Assembly: GCA_001316125.1 (NCBI GenBank)
Contig: BBCS01000005.1
Span: forward strand, 62,001 to 126,000
Direction: 5' to 3'
Length of the DNA: 64,000 bases
DNA from: Vulcanisaeta distributa JCM 11213
GTDB taxonomy: Archaea > Thermoproteota > Thermoprotei > Thermoproteales > Thermocladiaceae
The notes below the pieces were generated by a model. It searched no databases. It was given only the letters and a program-made list of their open reading frames with translations, and was not told the DNA's origin. Both the position numbers and the translations under genes were made by a program. This document shows positions 37,685 through 47,839 of this stretch, in pieces (position 1 is the first letter of the stretch; every line of letters starts with the position of its first letter).

Positions 37685-38223
37685 ATGGTCGAGGACCTAG
37701 AGACATCATTATTCCTTGAGTATGCAAGGAGGAAAATAGCCTTTGAGTATGATAATGAGGAGATGGGTGAGCTAGCCGTTAAGATACTTAAGACATTGAG
37801 TGAGAGGAATGAGGCCATACCCGATGAATCCCTAGCCCTAATCCTAGCATAAGTGCCACTGAGATAAGGAGGATACTGCATGTGATGCATAGGGCAGGGC
37901 TTGTAGGCCTTGTTCGTGAATCCACGGATCAGTATAGGTATGAGTATAAGTGGTTCATTAATAAGGACTTCATTAGGAAGTTCCTCATACAGCATATTAA
38001 CAATGTTGTGACTAAGCTCATGCATAGGATGAACACACTGAGTAGGACAACGCTTTATATATGCCCAACGTGCTTCAGAGGATACACACTGGATGAGGCG
38101 TATGAGTATGACTTTAAATGCCCTAGAGACGATACCGAGTTGGTTCAGGTGGACGTACCATCAGAAATAACCTTTCTAGCCAATGTAATTAAGAATCTGC
38201 GTAGGGAGGAGAAAGAGCAATAG
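37685..38223 (+). CDS. tfe: Transcription initiation factor TFE (alpha), frameshifted
   Basis: TFE-alpha stabilises the open promoter complex with TBP and TFB. It starts at ATG 37685 with an extended winged helix (EEMGELAVKILKTLSERNEA, then SATEIRRILHVMHRAGLVGL after a one-base correction near 37848-37850, GG read as G). It ends in a zinc ribbon (YICPTCFRGYTLDEAYEYDF, then KCPRDDTEL). Only three Cys and an Asp are clear in the ribbon, which is common in crenarchaeal TFE. About 180 residues. It follows HflX by 10 bases and probably belongs to the same transcript. Confidence 0.9.
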
Positions 38224-38265
38224 TTTTGTTTTTACGTTATTTCATGCATTAATTAACAAGAACTA

Positions 38266-39633
38266 CTAGTACTTGCCCTTAGACAGCACCCTGCTGCCGT
38301 GATTAATGGATGCCAGATAGGTGCAGTGGGTGGGGGGGAGTACGAAAGATCGGCGAAGAAGAAGTCATCAATCGTTGCCCCCCTTACCTATTAATGCGGC
38401 GGCAATGTCTATGTAACCCGCGACTATCTTGTCAGGCCCAATTATCTGGACACCTAGGACCCTGCCGCTTGTTTCATCCATTGTCATCTTTATATTAATC
38501 TGAACACCGCCTGGGTAATAATGCGCTGTGGTTCTAGCCTTAATCGTGGCAGACACGGGCTTAAATCCCTCATCCCTCGCCTGTTTTTCCGTAAGGCCAG
38601 TCCTAGCTACGTAGAGACCAAATACCTTCGTTATTGCCGTACCCAACACACCAGGGAATTTTAGGAACCTACCTCTAACGGCATTGGCGCCAGCCACCTG
38701 CCCCCCCATTTTATTGGCTGGTGGTGCCAGGGCTACGTACATCCTCTTCCCAGTAATTAAACTCCAGGTCTCAGCCACATCACCGGCAGCATAGACATTC
38801 GGTACTGAGGTCTCCATGTACTCATTAACCCAGACAGCCCCCGTCTCGCCCAGTCTCGCACCAGCCTTGACTGCGAGATCAACGTCTGGTTTGACGCCAA
38901 CGCCCATCACCACCTTATCTACGTTGTACTCACCCTTCTCTGTAATTACCTTATTCACGTGGCCATTAACACCCCCCCTGAAGCCCACAACCTTCTCATT
39001 AAGGTGAAGTTCAACTCCATTCTTAATGAGCTCATCATGTATTAACTTAGCCATATCCTCATCAAACGTTGTTGGTAACACGTGCGGCATCATTTCGAAC
39101 AGGAGCACCCTTTTACCAAGGTTCCTAAGCGCCTCGGCCACTTCAAGGCCTATGTAACCACCGCCGACCACGGCAACGGTGCTCGCCTTCTCGACTTCCT
39201 CCCTTAATTTTGGCGCCTCATGCGGAAGCCTAAGTGTTAATATGCCATTTAGGTCATGACCCTCAACAGGAAGAGTTATTGGTTTTGCCCCCCCAGTGGC
39301 TATTATGAGTACGTCCCACTGATACTTAACAGTTTCATTACCCTCCCTTGCATACACGACCTGGTTCTTGGTATCAACATCGAATACCTCAGCATTAACC
39401 TTAACAGTTATCCTCCTCTCCTTCGCAAACTCCTCTGGAGTATATATTGCTAGCTCCTGAGCCTCCTTAACAACACCACCTATGTAGTACGGTATCCCAC
39501 ATGGGGGGGCGTGGCTTATGAATAAACCCTTATCAAGCATCACAATCTCCGCCTCAGGGTCTAACCTCCTGGCTCTAGCAGCAGCTGATGCACCAGCGGC
39601 GCCGCCGCCAATTATCACAATGCGTCTTCCCAT
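38266..39633 (-). CDS. CoA-disulfide reductase/NADH oxidase-type flavoprotein, frameshifted at the 3' end
   Basis: A pyridine-nucleotide disulfide oxidoreductase. FAD-binding RRIVIIGGGAAGASAAARAR, then a Cys in HAPPCGIPYYIGG at the place of the single redox Cys of CoA-disulfide reductases, NAD-binding VAVVGGGYIGLEVAEALRNL, and YAAGDVAETW. The open frame ends early near 38368, but correcting C6 to C5 at 38378-38383 and one base near 38291 extends it through FFFADLSYSPPPTAPIWHPL to TAG at 38266. This matches the family C-terminal Y-A-P-P-x-x-P-x-W motif, so the stretch after TFE is coding, not an empty gap. About 456 residues. Confidence 0.88.
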
Positions 39634-39679
39634 ATAGCCTCAAGGGCTATTACGACTTAATTAGTTTTTCCATGTTTAA

Positions 39680-40636
39680 TTAACCGCATTCACCGTTAAG
39701 TCTCGTTAGCAATTCATTGATTATCTTCCTAGCAGTTAATGCATGCCTTCTCTTAATAGGATATTGAATTGCCAACTCGGTATTGCTCACAGTGTTTGCA
39801 CTCCCATACTTAATACACTCAGCCACATACTTACTCACGTGGGGGGGTGTTAATGTCCATGCTATTAACTCATGAATGACACCATCATCAATGACGCTGG
39901 GTATCCTCTTCGCCATTCTCATGAATGTTGACGTGACTAAATACTTCCTGTCGAGTATGTAATGAAGGAATTCGTGAACCACCGTATCAACGATATTGCT
40001 TATATCGCTTACCGTGAGATCCTCCTTAGAAATTACGTCCGTTAATCTAAGTATGTCCCAAATTGATAATGCAATTACCTCATTCCTATTAATGGTCAGG
40101 ACCTTCCCATAAATTGTTGGGTTATGGGTAAGTAGTGTCTTCGGTGTATCAATGTTAAATACTCTATTCATTATCATTAACGCTTTCATTACTAATTGAA
40201 AGTATACATTAGCATTAATCCTCGCGATATTCACCCTATCATCAATGTAATACTCACACTCATTACTGCATACAATCATCAATCCCACGACTAATGATGG
40301 GCTTGCCCTAATGGTTATGACGTATGCACGATCATCCCCCCCTCTCCTCATGCTCTCTATAGTTACGTACTTATTAACGTCATAATCTCTCATAAGGGAC
40401 TCTATGGTATCCTTAGTAATTACTGCATACTCATCACCGTCAGGCATGAAGTTAGGATTAACCGAACCTATCAGATTTAGAATAAGTCCGAGGGTGGATA
40501 ATGCCATCTTCAGTTTAATACGTTGCCTATTAAGTAATAGTGTTAGTGCATTTATAGATTTCAGGTTATTTAGAAAATCATTGTGAAGCCTTCCAACATA
40601 GTTCCATGAGAGATTAGTCAACATACTAATTATCAC
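39680..40636 (-). CDS. Putative zincin-type metallopeptidase of unknown family
   Basis: A 318-residue protein with no family I can name. Near residue 230 it has VVHEFLHYILDRKY, an H-E-x-x-H motif in a hydrophobic helix. About 30 residues later is VIHELIAWTL, whose Glu or His could be a third ligand. The N-terminus (first 60 residues) is basic with one hydrophobic stretch (ALSTLGLILNLIGSV), perhaps a membrane anchor. A Cys pair (CSNECEY) lies near residue 135. The frame is intact, with extra Gly and Pro pairs at the C7 run near 40337 (minus) and the G7 run near 39842. It is isolated between two oppositely placed metabolic genes, so context gives no clue. Confidence 0.55.
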   Translation of the reverse strand: MIISMLTNLSWNYVGRLHNDFLNNLKSINALTLLLNRQRIKLKMALSTLGLILNLIGSVNPNFMPDGDEYAVITKDTIESLMRDYDVNKYVTIESMRRGGDDRAYVITIRASPSLVVGLMIVCSNECEYYIDDRVNIARINANVYFQLVMKALMIMNRVFNIDTPKTLLTHNPTIYGKVLTINRNEVIALSIWDILRLTDVISKEDLTVSDISNIVDTVVHEFLHYILDRKYLVTSTFMRMAKRIPSVIDDGVIHELIAWTLTPPHVSKYVAECIKYGSANTVSNTELAIQYPIKRRHALTARKIINELLTRLNGECG

Positions 40637-40742
40637 TAATGCAGTATTAACTTTATATTATCCATAATTTAAATGATTCTTTTCAATGCATCAATTATTC
40701 TCTCGCGCAATACTATAAAATTCTTAAGCAACGTAATAGCAC

Positions 40743-42277
40743 ATGCCCTTACCAATAACAGGTGGTGTTAAGCCTCCCTGGATTACGGAATTAGGTGGTG
40801 TTGCCTCAGAGCATCCAGTGGCCAGTAGGTTGGGTGTTGATGTACTCAACCTCGGTGGTAATGCCATTGATGCCGCAGTAACTACATCACTCGCATTAGC
40901 TCACGCAACCACACCTTGGTGGTCTTGGTGGGGACTTCTTTGCGATGATTTACATAGCCAGGGAGGGTAAGGTCTACTTCCTAAACGCCAGTGGGTGGGC
41001 ACCGAGAAGATTAAGCAGAGAATTACTGCTGCAGAGGGGGTTGAATGCTGTGCCGTTAAGGGGCCCATTATCGCCCGTAGTCCCTGGATTGCTGGCAGGG
41101 CTACACGCAGTGTGGAGGCGCTTTGGAACTGATGAGTGGAGGTCTCTCGTAAGGCCTGTCGTTGAGGTTGCGAGGAAGGGCTTCCCGGTAAGCCCCCCCA
41201 GCTTTGTTAAGGCCATAGAATTACTCAGGAATGAGATCACTGGAAATAATGATTTTAGGTCCGTTTACCCAATAAATGCTAAGCCCTGGGACGTAATAAG
41301 GATAGAGCCGTTAACCAAGACCTTCGAGTTAGTGATGGAGCACGGACCCGACATTCTATATCGAGGAGAGGTTGGTGAGACCCTCGTGAATCACATTCAA
41401 TCGGTCGGCGGCGTTATGGAAATGAGTGACTTAATGGAGTATGAACCTGAATGGCGTGATCCACTGAGCATTGATTATAATGGGTTAACCATTTACGAAT
41501 CACCACCCAATACCCAGGGCATAACCACATTAATGATACTGAGACTTCTTGAGGAGTTAAGGGTGAGTGTCGATGCTTGGTCGCACAGTAGGATTGAGAC
41601 CTACCTAGCATTTACAAAATAGCCTATGAGCTCAGGGATTTATACGTTGGTGACCCAAGGTTTGTTGAGGTACCAATTAATAAGCTCCTCGACCCGGGAT
41701 TTCTCACGTCAGCGTATAAATCAGGGATTGGTAAGCAATTGAGTGGTTCTGGCGATACTACGTACTTCGTGGTTGTGGATAAGGAGGGTAATATCGTAAG
41801 CGCCATTCAAAGCCTGTACCAGCACTTTGGTTCATTAGTTACCGAGCCCAAGTATGGGATTACACTCAATGATAGGGCCTCGGACTTCTCAATGGATGGA
41901 CCAAATGCATTAATGCCTAGGAAGAGACCACTTCACACATTAAGCACTATAATAATCACTAAGGATGGAGAACCAAAGTACGCACTTGGAACCTCCGGGG
42001 GCACACTTCAGGCCGCAGCAGCATACCCTATTTATAACGAACATGGTTGATTACGGATTAAGCCTGTGGAGGCTATCGACGCACCCAGGTTCCTGTGGGA
42101 TAGGAAGTCGTTAATCATCGAGGAGGGTTACGAAGTAACGGGCCTAACGGAGCCCCACCAAGTAATTAGGTACCTGGGAGAACAGGCGTGGCAAGCATAG
42201 CCGCGTTTCTCGATAATGGCAGGAAACTGCTCTACTCCGATATACGCGGGGGGGATGGGTTAGCCCTCGGTCAGTAA
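40743..42277 (+). CDS. Gamma-glutamyltransferase family protein, frameshifted
   Basis: An Ntn-hydrolase that autocleaves before a catalytic Thr. The large subunit region shows [52 protein letters not shown] and [20 protein letters not shown]. The small subunit starts at the nucleophile in [17 protein letters not shown] and contains [16 protein letters not shown] and [11 protein letters not shown]. Breaks: near 40913, 41619-41622, 42040-42085 (two) and 42179-42181 (G4 read as G3). The restored stop is TAA at 42275-42277, giving about 511 residues. No signal peptide is visible, unlike bacterial GGT, so an intracellular acylase role is possible. Confidence 0.83.
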
Positions 42278-42320
42278 CCTTACGTTTATGGCTACGTATA
42301 TACAGGCGTATAGGAAATCC

Positions 42321-42329
42321 TTATAAATA
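42321..42329 (+). promoter_or_regulatory. TATA-like box of the ABC importer operon
   Basis: TTATAAATA lies 22-30 bases before the ATG at 42351, placing the expected start of transcription at or next to the start codon (leaderless). It is flanked by AGGAAATCC and AGGATGCATATCCT, an imperfect palindrome that could be an operator for a metal- or corrinoid-responsive repressor; the last point is a guess. Confidence 0.45.
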
Positions 42330-42350
42330 GGATGCATATCCTATCACCGT

Positions 42351-43439
42351 ATGTCGAGAGGCACCTCAAAAGCGTTAATTGTGGGGGGGATAGTCGTAAT
42401 AATCGCCGTGATAATAATAGCCCTATACTACGTACTTCAACCCCACGTATTAAGGCAGGGCATGCCTAGCGCCGGTGTTAATTACCCAATAACGGTAGTT
42501 GATTATTTGGGCCGTAACATCACGATCTACTCACAACCAAGCACCATAGGTACCATAAGTCCTGACTGTACACAGATAATATACGCCCTTGGCTTTGGCG
42601 ATAGGGTTGTCCTAATCGATGTTTACTCCGAGCAACTACTTAATTACTTAAACATCACAGTACCAAGTAATGCCACCACTATTAGCTCAATATATGAGTC
42701 ACCACCGATAGAGCCAATAATAACCGCACACCCGTCATTACTCTGCGCAGATGCCGGTTTCCAGCCACAGCTCGTGCAGAGCGTTAGTACGTTAAGCGCA
42801 GCCAACATTACCGTGATATTCATAGGAGGTACGGACAATACTAACGTGACTGGCATAGAGAATGACATAATGCTAATGGCCAAGGCGCTTGGTGTTCCAG
42901 GTAGGGGGGGTGAGGAGGTGATAAGTCATATGAATAATGTCATAAATTACGTAGAGGGTAAGGTCTCGGGTGAGCCTAGGGTAACCGTAGCTTACTTGGC
43001 GTGGTATAACCCAATATATGTCGCAGGTAATTCATCATTCGTTGGTTACTATATCAATTTAGCCGGTGGTTACGACCCATTCGGTGGTATGTACCCACGG
43101 TTAGCCCAAGCCAATTACTAGCAGTTAACCCCCGACTATATAATAGCCGATGATTTCATGGGCAACTATACAGCCACTCTTCAGGCAATACTCTCAATAC
43201 CTGGAATAAACGATACCAACGCTGTCAGGGAGGGCCATATATACGTGCTTGGGAATTTTGCGGAGAGCCTAGTTGAGGAGCCCGGACCTCTCTCCGTCTA
43301 TGGCGCCTTACTACTCGCCATCATACTTCACCCAAGCGCCTTCGGTCTTAACTCAACCACCATACCACATTACATAAGCGCCCAATGGGTTAATCAATAC
43401 ATTAAGCCAAACCTAAACATCACATTGAGTAATGGGTGA
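42351..43439 (+). CDS. ABC importer substrate-binding protein (ferric siderophore/cobalamin type) with in-frame TAG
   Basis: An N-terminal membrane anchor (ALIVGGIVVIIAVIIIALYY) is followed by a class III binding-protein fold: ITVVDYLGRNITIYSQPSTI, IIYALGFGDRVVLIDVYS, VTVAYLAWYNPIYVAG and, after 43121, LTPDYIIADDFMGNY and VREGHIYVLGNFAESLVEEP. These are the two lobes of BtuF/FecB-like proteins. An in-frame TAG at 43119-43121 interrupts the protein between NY and QLTPDYII; the frame before and after is the same. It is probably a base error or a compensated pair of indels, since the downstream half is plainly conserved. About 362 residues. The permease start overlaps its stop, so this is an operon. 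Confidence 0.82.
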
Positions 43440-44446
43440 TGATAACGATAAGTAATCCTATCGTAAAATTCCTATGGATTTTCATCCCATTATTACTAAT
43501 AGGTATTATTCTAAATCTAATCATTGGCGAAGTTACGATTCCATTAAAGGCGTTAATTGATCCAACGAATACGTATAGAATCATAATAATGGATATTAGA
43601 CTGCCTGAGGCGCTTGCGTGTATCGTGGTTGGTATTGATTTAACGGTTGCAGGCGCCGTTATGCAGGCGGTGTTTAGAAACCCACTTGCAGAGCCTTACG
43701 TAACCGGCACGGCATCTGGGGGCACTATTTGGCGCATTGCTCGGCTTATTGGCATATACGTTATTTAGGGTTGATCTTCCCTCACCGATGGTAGTGATCC
43801 CAGCCCTATCATTCCTAGGCGCCTTATTGGCCACGGCAATTGTCGTGACCTTTGGCAGGGGGGGATATTGGCTATCCCTTATCCTAGCCGGTATTGCCGT
43901 TTCAATACTGTTCTCCTCAATCGTAATGATACTAGACACGTACCTACTAACCCTAATCCCAACACTACCTGCCGTTATCTACCTATTATTTGGTACAGTA
44001 AGCGGTGTTAATTGGAGTGAGGATATCATAATGTTTGGCGTGAGCCTACCAATTCTGGCGTACATTGTTATGAGTGGTCGTGAAATTAATCTGCTAATGA
44101 TTAGTGATGAAATAGCCCAGGCCAGTGGCGTGAGCCCCCAGGGCATTTAGAAACCTACTAATTATATTAATTGGACTATTAACTGCGGTGACGGTATCGT
44201 TTACAGGTATCATAGGGTTCGTAGGACTTATGACGCCCCCATTTAACCCGGCTATTAATATCAAGCTCCGATAATTCGAGGGTCATACCCCCTATCAATG
44301 ATTTCAGGTTCTACGATAATGCTCTATGCAACGTCGTTAGTAAGGTAATGATTCCCGGCGTTGTTATGCCCATAACCGCGATAACAAGCCTCTTTGGTGT
44401 CCCAGTACTGCTAATATTACTCAGGGGGGGTGGTCATAATGAGTAA
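43436..44446 (+). CDS. FecCD-family ABC permease, frameshifted several times
   Basis: The membrane component of an iron/heme/cobalamin importer. Typical signs are IIIMDIRLPEALACIVVGID, LTVAGAVMQAVFRNPLAEPY, then GTASGALFGALLGLLAYTLF after correction, LAGIAVSILFSS and SGVSPRAFRNLL, VSFTGIIGFVGLMTPHLTR and GVPVLLILLR. The breaks are at 43718-43722 (G4 read as G5), 44135-44139, 44236-44240 and about 44288-44293 (each C4 read as C5), and one missing G near 44345. Five indels in one gene, four of them at four-base runs, are the densest set in the window. About 335 residues. Confidence 0.85.
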
Positions 44447-45197
44447 TTTCATAGTTAGGTTCGTGAATGCAGAAATTGGTTATGATAACCCAATAATTAA
44501 GAACATAGTACTAAACATACCTAGGCCTAGCTTAACAACGTTACTTGGTCCCAACGGGTCTGGAAAGACCACGTTACTTAGAGCGATGATAAAGTATGCG
44601 AGGGTCTTTGGTGGTTACGTATACATTGATGATAGGGATGTTAATGAATTATCCATTAAGGATTTGCCTAAGTACGTATCCTACTCACCGGCGGAGATTT
44701 ACTCGCAGATGGCATTAACGGTCCTCGATGTGGTCATGAGTTCACGAAATGGTGATGGTTGGGTGAGTAAGGATGATGCACTCACGGTACTTAAACGTCT
44801 CGGCATAGATGGTATTGCCAATAGGAGATTTGATGAATTGAGTACAGGCCAGAAGAGACTTGTATTGATAGCGAGGGCATTAGCATCTAAGGCGCCATTA
44901 ATATTAATGATGAACCAACATCAAACCTAGACCTTAGTAATAAGCATAGGGTAATTGCAGTACTAAGGAGGATTGTAAACGATGATAGAGTCACAGTAAT
45001 AGCCGCCGGCCATGACATAGACCTGGCGCTTGCCAGTGATTGGGTTGTGGCTATAAGAAATGGGGGAGATTCTTGCCGTGGGCTCGCCTAACGAAGTAAT
45101 TAATGATGGAGTTTTAAGCGAGTTGTACGGTATTGATGTGAGGGTTATTAATGTTAATGGGCATAAACTTGTCTATGTTCATGGTGATCATATTTAA
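44439..45197 (+). CDS. ABC importer ATPase (FecE/BtuD-like), frameshifted
   Basis: The nucleotide-binding subunit of the same importer. Walker A LLGPNGSGKTTLLRAMIKYA, a signature region DELSTGQKRLVLIARALASK, Walker B LILMDEPTSNLDLSNKHRVI (after one missing G near 44912-44914), and the H-loop VIAAGHDIDLALASD. A second break at 45061-45065 (G4 read as G5) splits AIRNGEILAVGSPNE. It starts at ATG 44439 overlapping the permease end and stops at 45195-45197. About 252 residues. Confidence 0.88.
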
Positions 45198-45253
45198 TGA
45201 TTCTCGCCAGTCATATTTATTCCTTGATATTCCTATTGAAGCACTAAGAAAAA

Positions 45254-45263
45254 TTTATTTATA
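45254..45263 (+). promoter_or_regulatory. TATA-like box for the second AOR gene
   Basis: TTTATTTATA lies 23-32 bases before ATG 45286, the spacing expected for a leaderless archaeal transcript. It separates the ABC operon from the AOR and methylmalonyl-CoA genes. Confidence 0.45.
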
Positions 45264-45285
45264 ACGTGTTTAGGTAATCGCCGCT

Positions 45286-47149
45286 ATGTTTGGATGGGGG
45301 GGTGGGCGTATATTAAGAATTGATCTCACTAAGAAAAGATTCAACGTACAGCAGTTAGATCCGTCCCTCGCACAAAATTACATCGGCGGTAGGGGCTTTG
45401 CAATAAAGACTCTTTGGGATGAGTTACCACCCGGCATTGACCCACTAAGTCCATTAAATAAGTTAATACTAGCCGTTGGTCCATTAACCGCATTGCCAAT
45501 ACCCAATAGTGGTAAGTTACTTGTGGCCGCTAAAAGCCATTGACGGGTGGTTATGGGGGGGATGGCAATATCGGTACATGGTTAGCTATCCACATGAGGA
45601 AGGCTGGGCTCGATATGATAATAATAGAGGGTAAGGCCGAGAAGCCCACGTACCTATACATTGAGAATAAGGTCGATGAATTCAGGGTTGATTTTAACAG
45701 CGCTGAGGATCTGTGGGGGGGTCTCGATGCGTTTACCACGGAGGACAGGCTGAAGAGGGTCCATGGTAGTGATGTCGGTATGGTTCTGATAGGACCAGCT
45801 GGCGAGAAACTCGTGAGGTTCGCGACAATTGTTGCTCAGAAGGGCCGTAGTGGTGGTAGGCCTGGTATGGGGGCTGTCATGGGCAGTAAGAATCTGAAGG
45901 CAGTAGTGATGAGGGTCACGGTGACATTAAGGTCGCGGACCCAGTGCTTAGGAAGATTGGTGTTGATGCGATAGTGGCTACGAAGTCTAAGCCGAATTAC
46001 CCATTCTGGATGAGGCAGGGAACTACGTCAACCGTTGAATGGGCGCAGGAGGCTAGTGTATTACCGACGTATAACTATACCGAGGGTCAATTCGATGAGT
46101 ATGAGAAGATTGGCGGGTTCTCAGTTGAGAGGAATAAGGTCATGACCAGGTCATGCCCACAGTGCGTTATGGCTTGCGGGCATGTGGTTAAGGATGCGGA
46201 GGGTGAGCTCGCTGAATTGGATTATGAGAATATAGCAATGCTTGGCAGTAATCTCGGTATTGGCGACTTAGCGAAGGTTGCCCACTTAAATAGGATTGCT
46301 GACATGATGGGCATGGACACGATAAGCCTAGGCTCCACGCTTGGCTTTGCAATGGAGGCTTCAGAGAAGGGTCTCCTTAAGGAGAGGATTGAGTGGGGGG
46401 GCGATTATAAGAGGGCTGCTGAGGTGGCTATGGACATAGCGCTGCAGAGGACGGAGTTAGGTAGGCTACTTGGTAAAGGGGGGGTTAGGGCAGCATCAAT
46501 GGAGTTAGGACCTGAGGCGACGGAGTTTGCAATGCATGTTAAGGGGGGGCTCGAGATTAGCGCGTATGATTGCCACGCAGCGCCGGGAATGGCCCTCGCA
46601 TTCTCAACAAGCCCCATTGGTGCTCATCATAAGGATGCTTGGCTCATATCCTGGGAGGTTCAGAGGGGGGGTAGGTTTGACTATACTAGGGAGAAGGTTG
46701 AGAAATTGATCGAGATGCAGGACATTAGAGGCGGTTTATTCGAGACAATAGTAACGTGCAGGTTCCCATGGGTTGAGGTAGGGCTTGAGCTTGATTGGTA
46801 CTTCCGCCTATTCAAGGCCGCCACGGGCATGGACATGAACATGGAGGTACTAAGTACCATAAATAATAGGATTTATACACTAATTAGGGCTTTCTGGATT
46901 AGGGAGTATGGTCACTGGGATAGGGCCTATGATACGCCGCCCGCCAAGTGGTTTAAGAGACCATTGAGTAAGGGTCCACTTAAGGGCGCTAAGCTTGATT
47001 ATGATGGTTATCAGAGAATGCTTAGTTGGTATTATGAATTGAGGGGGGGTTGGGACGAGAGGGGGGGTATACCAAGGAAGGATACCTTGAGACGACTGGG
47101 ACTTGAGTTCGTTATACCGCAGCTTGAGTCTAAGGTTAACCTTAATTAA
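45286..47149 (+). CDS. Aldehyde:ferredoxin oxidoreductase (tungstopterin), frameshifted
   Basis: A canonical AOR. GRILRIDLTKKRFNVQQLDP at the N-terminus, YIGGRGFAIKTLWDELPPG, SPLTGGYGGDGNIG (pterin region), RPGMGAVMGSKNLKAVV, and the Fe-S cysteines in SCPQCVMACGH (C-x2-C-x3-C). The late tungsten-proximal segments ISAYDCHAAPGMALAFSTS and VTCRFPWVEVGLELDW follow. Breaks: near 45538 (CCC read as CC) and 45909-45911 (G4 read as G3 before HGDIKVADP). About 620 residues. It oxidises aldehydes to acids with ferredoxin; its position just before the methylmalonyl-CoA genes suggests a role in short-chain acid or amino-acid carbon flow. Confidence 0.92.
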
Positions 47150-47193
47150 AATGAAATAAATTTATATAATGATTAATCTACAATTGATATATA

Positions 47194-47801
47194 ATGAGTA
47201 ACGAGTGCCGTTTACCTTTATTTGCGGACTGCAAGGAAATTGATGATAGTATCAAGTGCCCTGGCGATAGTGGTTACAGTGTAATACCGCTATTCGGTAA
47301 GAGGGTTAAGGTGCGTAAGGACTCGGCTCCGATAAAGCTAATGGGATGCTTAGATGAGCTAACAAACATCGCCAATAATGCTAGGATCAACTTTAATGAT
47401 AATGCGGTAGGTAGTATAGCGGCTATCGTTATGGCTCTCTCCATGCAGTTAAACGCTTACCTCGTTCAGGCAGTGATGATAGATTAGCCAAGGTTAGAAA
47501 TGTCGAAGACCTATTAATGACCAAGGTCGCTGAGCTGTGCCGTGGATTCAGAGGGCCGCTTGGCTGGATAATAGCTACTACACCCGAGCTTCAGGCTCTT
47601 GATACGATGAGGGTTAAGTTGAGGGAGTGCGGTAGGATTGCGGCTTCGATGCTTGATGATTACCAATTATCGTCAAACATAATCGGCGTCATGAATCATG
47701 CCGACAAACTAGTTGCCCAGGCCATGTACTGCATGGGTGGTCAAGTGTTTAAGTCCGTTGATGATGCCGTGAATTACTTACTAAGTAATGTCACGAAATA
47801 A
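47194..47801 (+). CDS. Cobalamin adenosyltransferase-like protein, frameshifted
   Basis: A divergent ATP:corrinoid adenosyltransferase of the PduO/Cob type, making adenosylcobalamin for the mutase downstream. It has [20 protein letters not shown] (the ATP/helix-1 region with E-L), an [10 protein letters not shown] helix, a [15 protein letters not shown] segment after a one-base correction near 47472, and a final [11 protein letters not shown] helix. The usual R-x-x-x-N-R-x-S-D motif is not clear, so this is a distant family member. A TATA-like TTTATATA at 47160-47167 precedes it. About 202 residues. Assignment rests on both motifs and operon position. Confidence 0.55.
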
Positions 47802-47839
47802 AGACAGATTTATTAGCAATAATTAATTGTAAATTATTA

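Noticed and set aside
38224..38367. Non-coding RNA or empty region downstream of TFE
   Set aside because: With two one-base corrections this stretch encodes the conserved C-terminus of the flavoprotein on the minus strand.
43119..43121. Pyrrolysine encoded by the in-frame TAG
   Set aside because: The gene is a binding protein, not a methylamine methyltransferase, and no Pyl genes are seen; a base error is much more likely.
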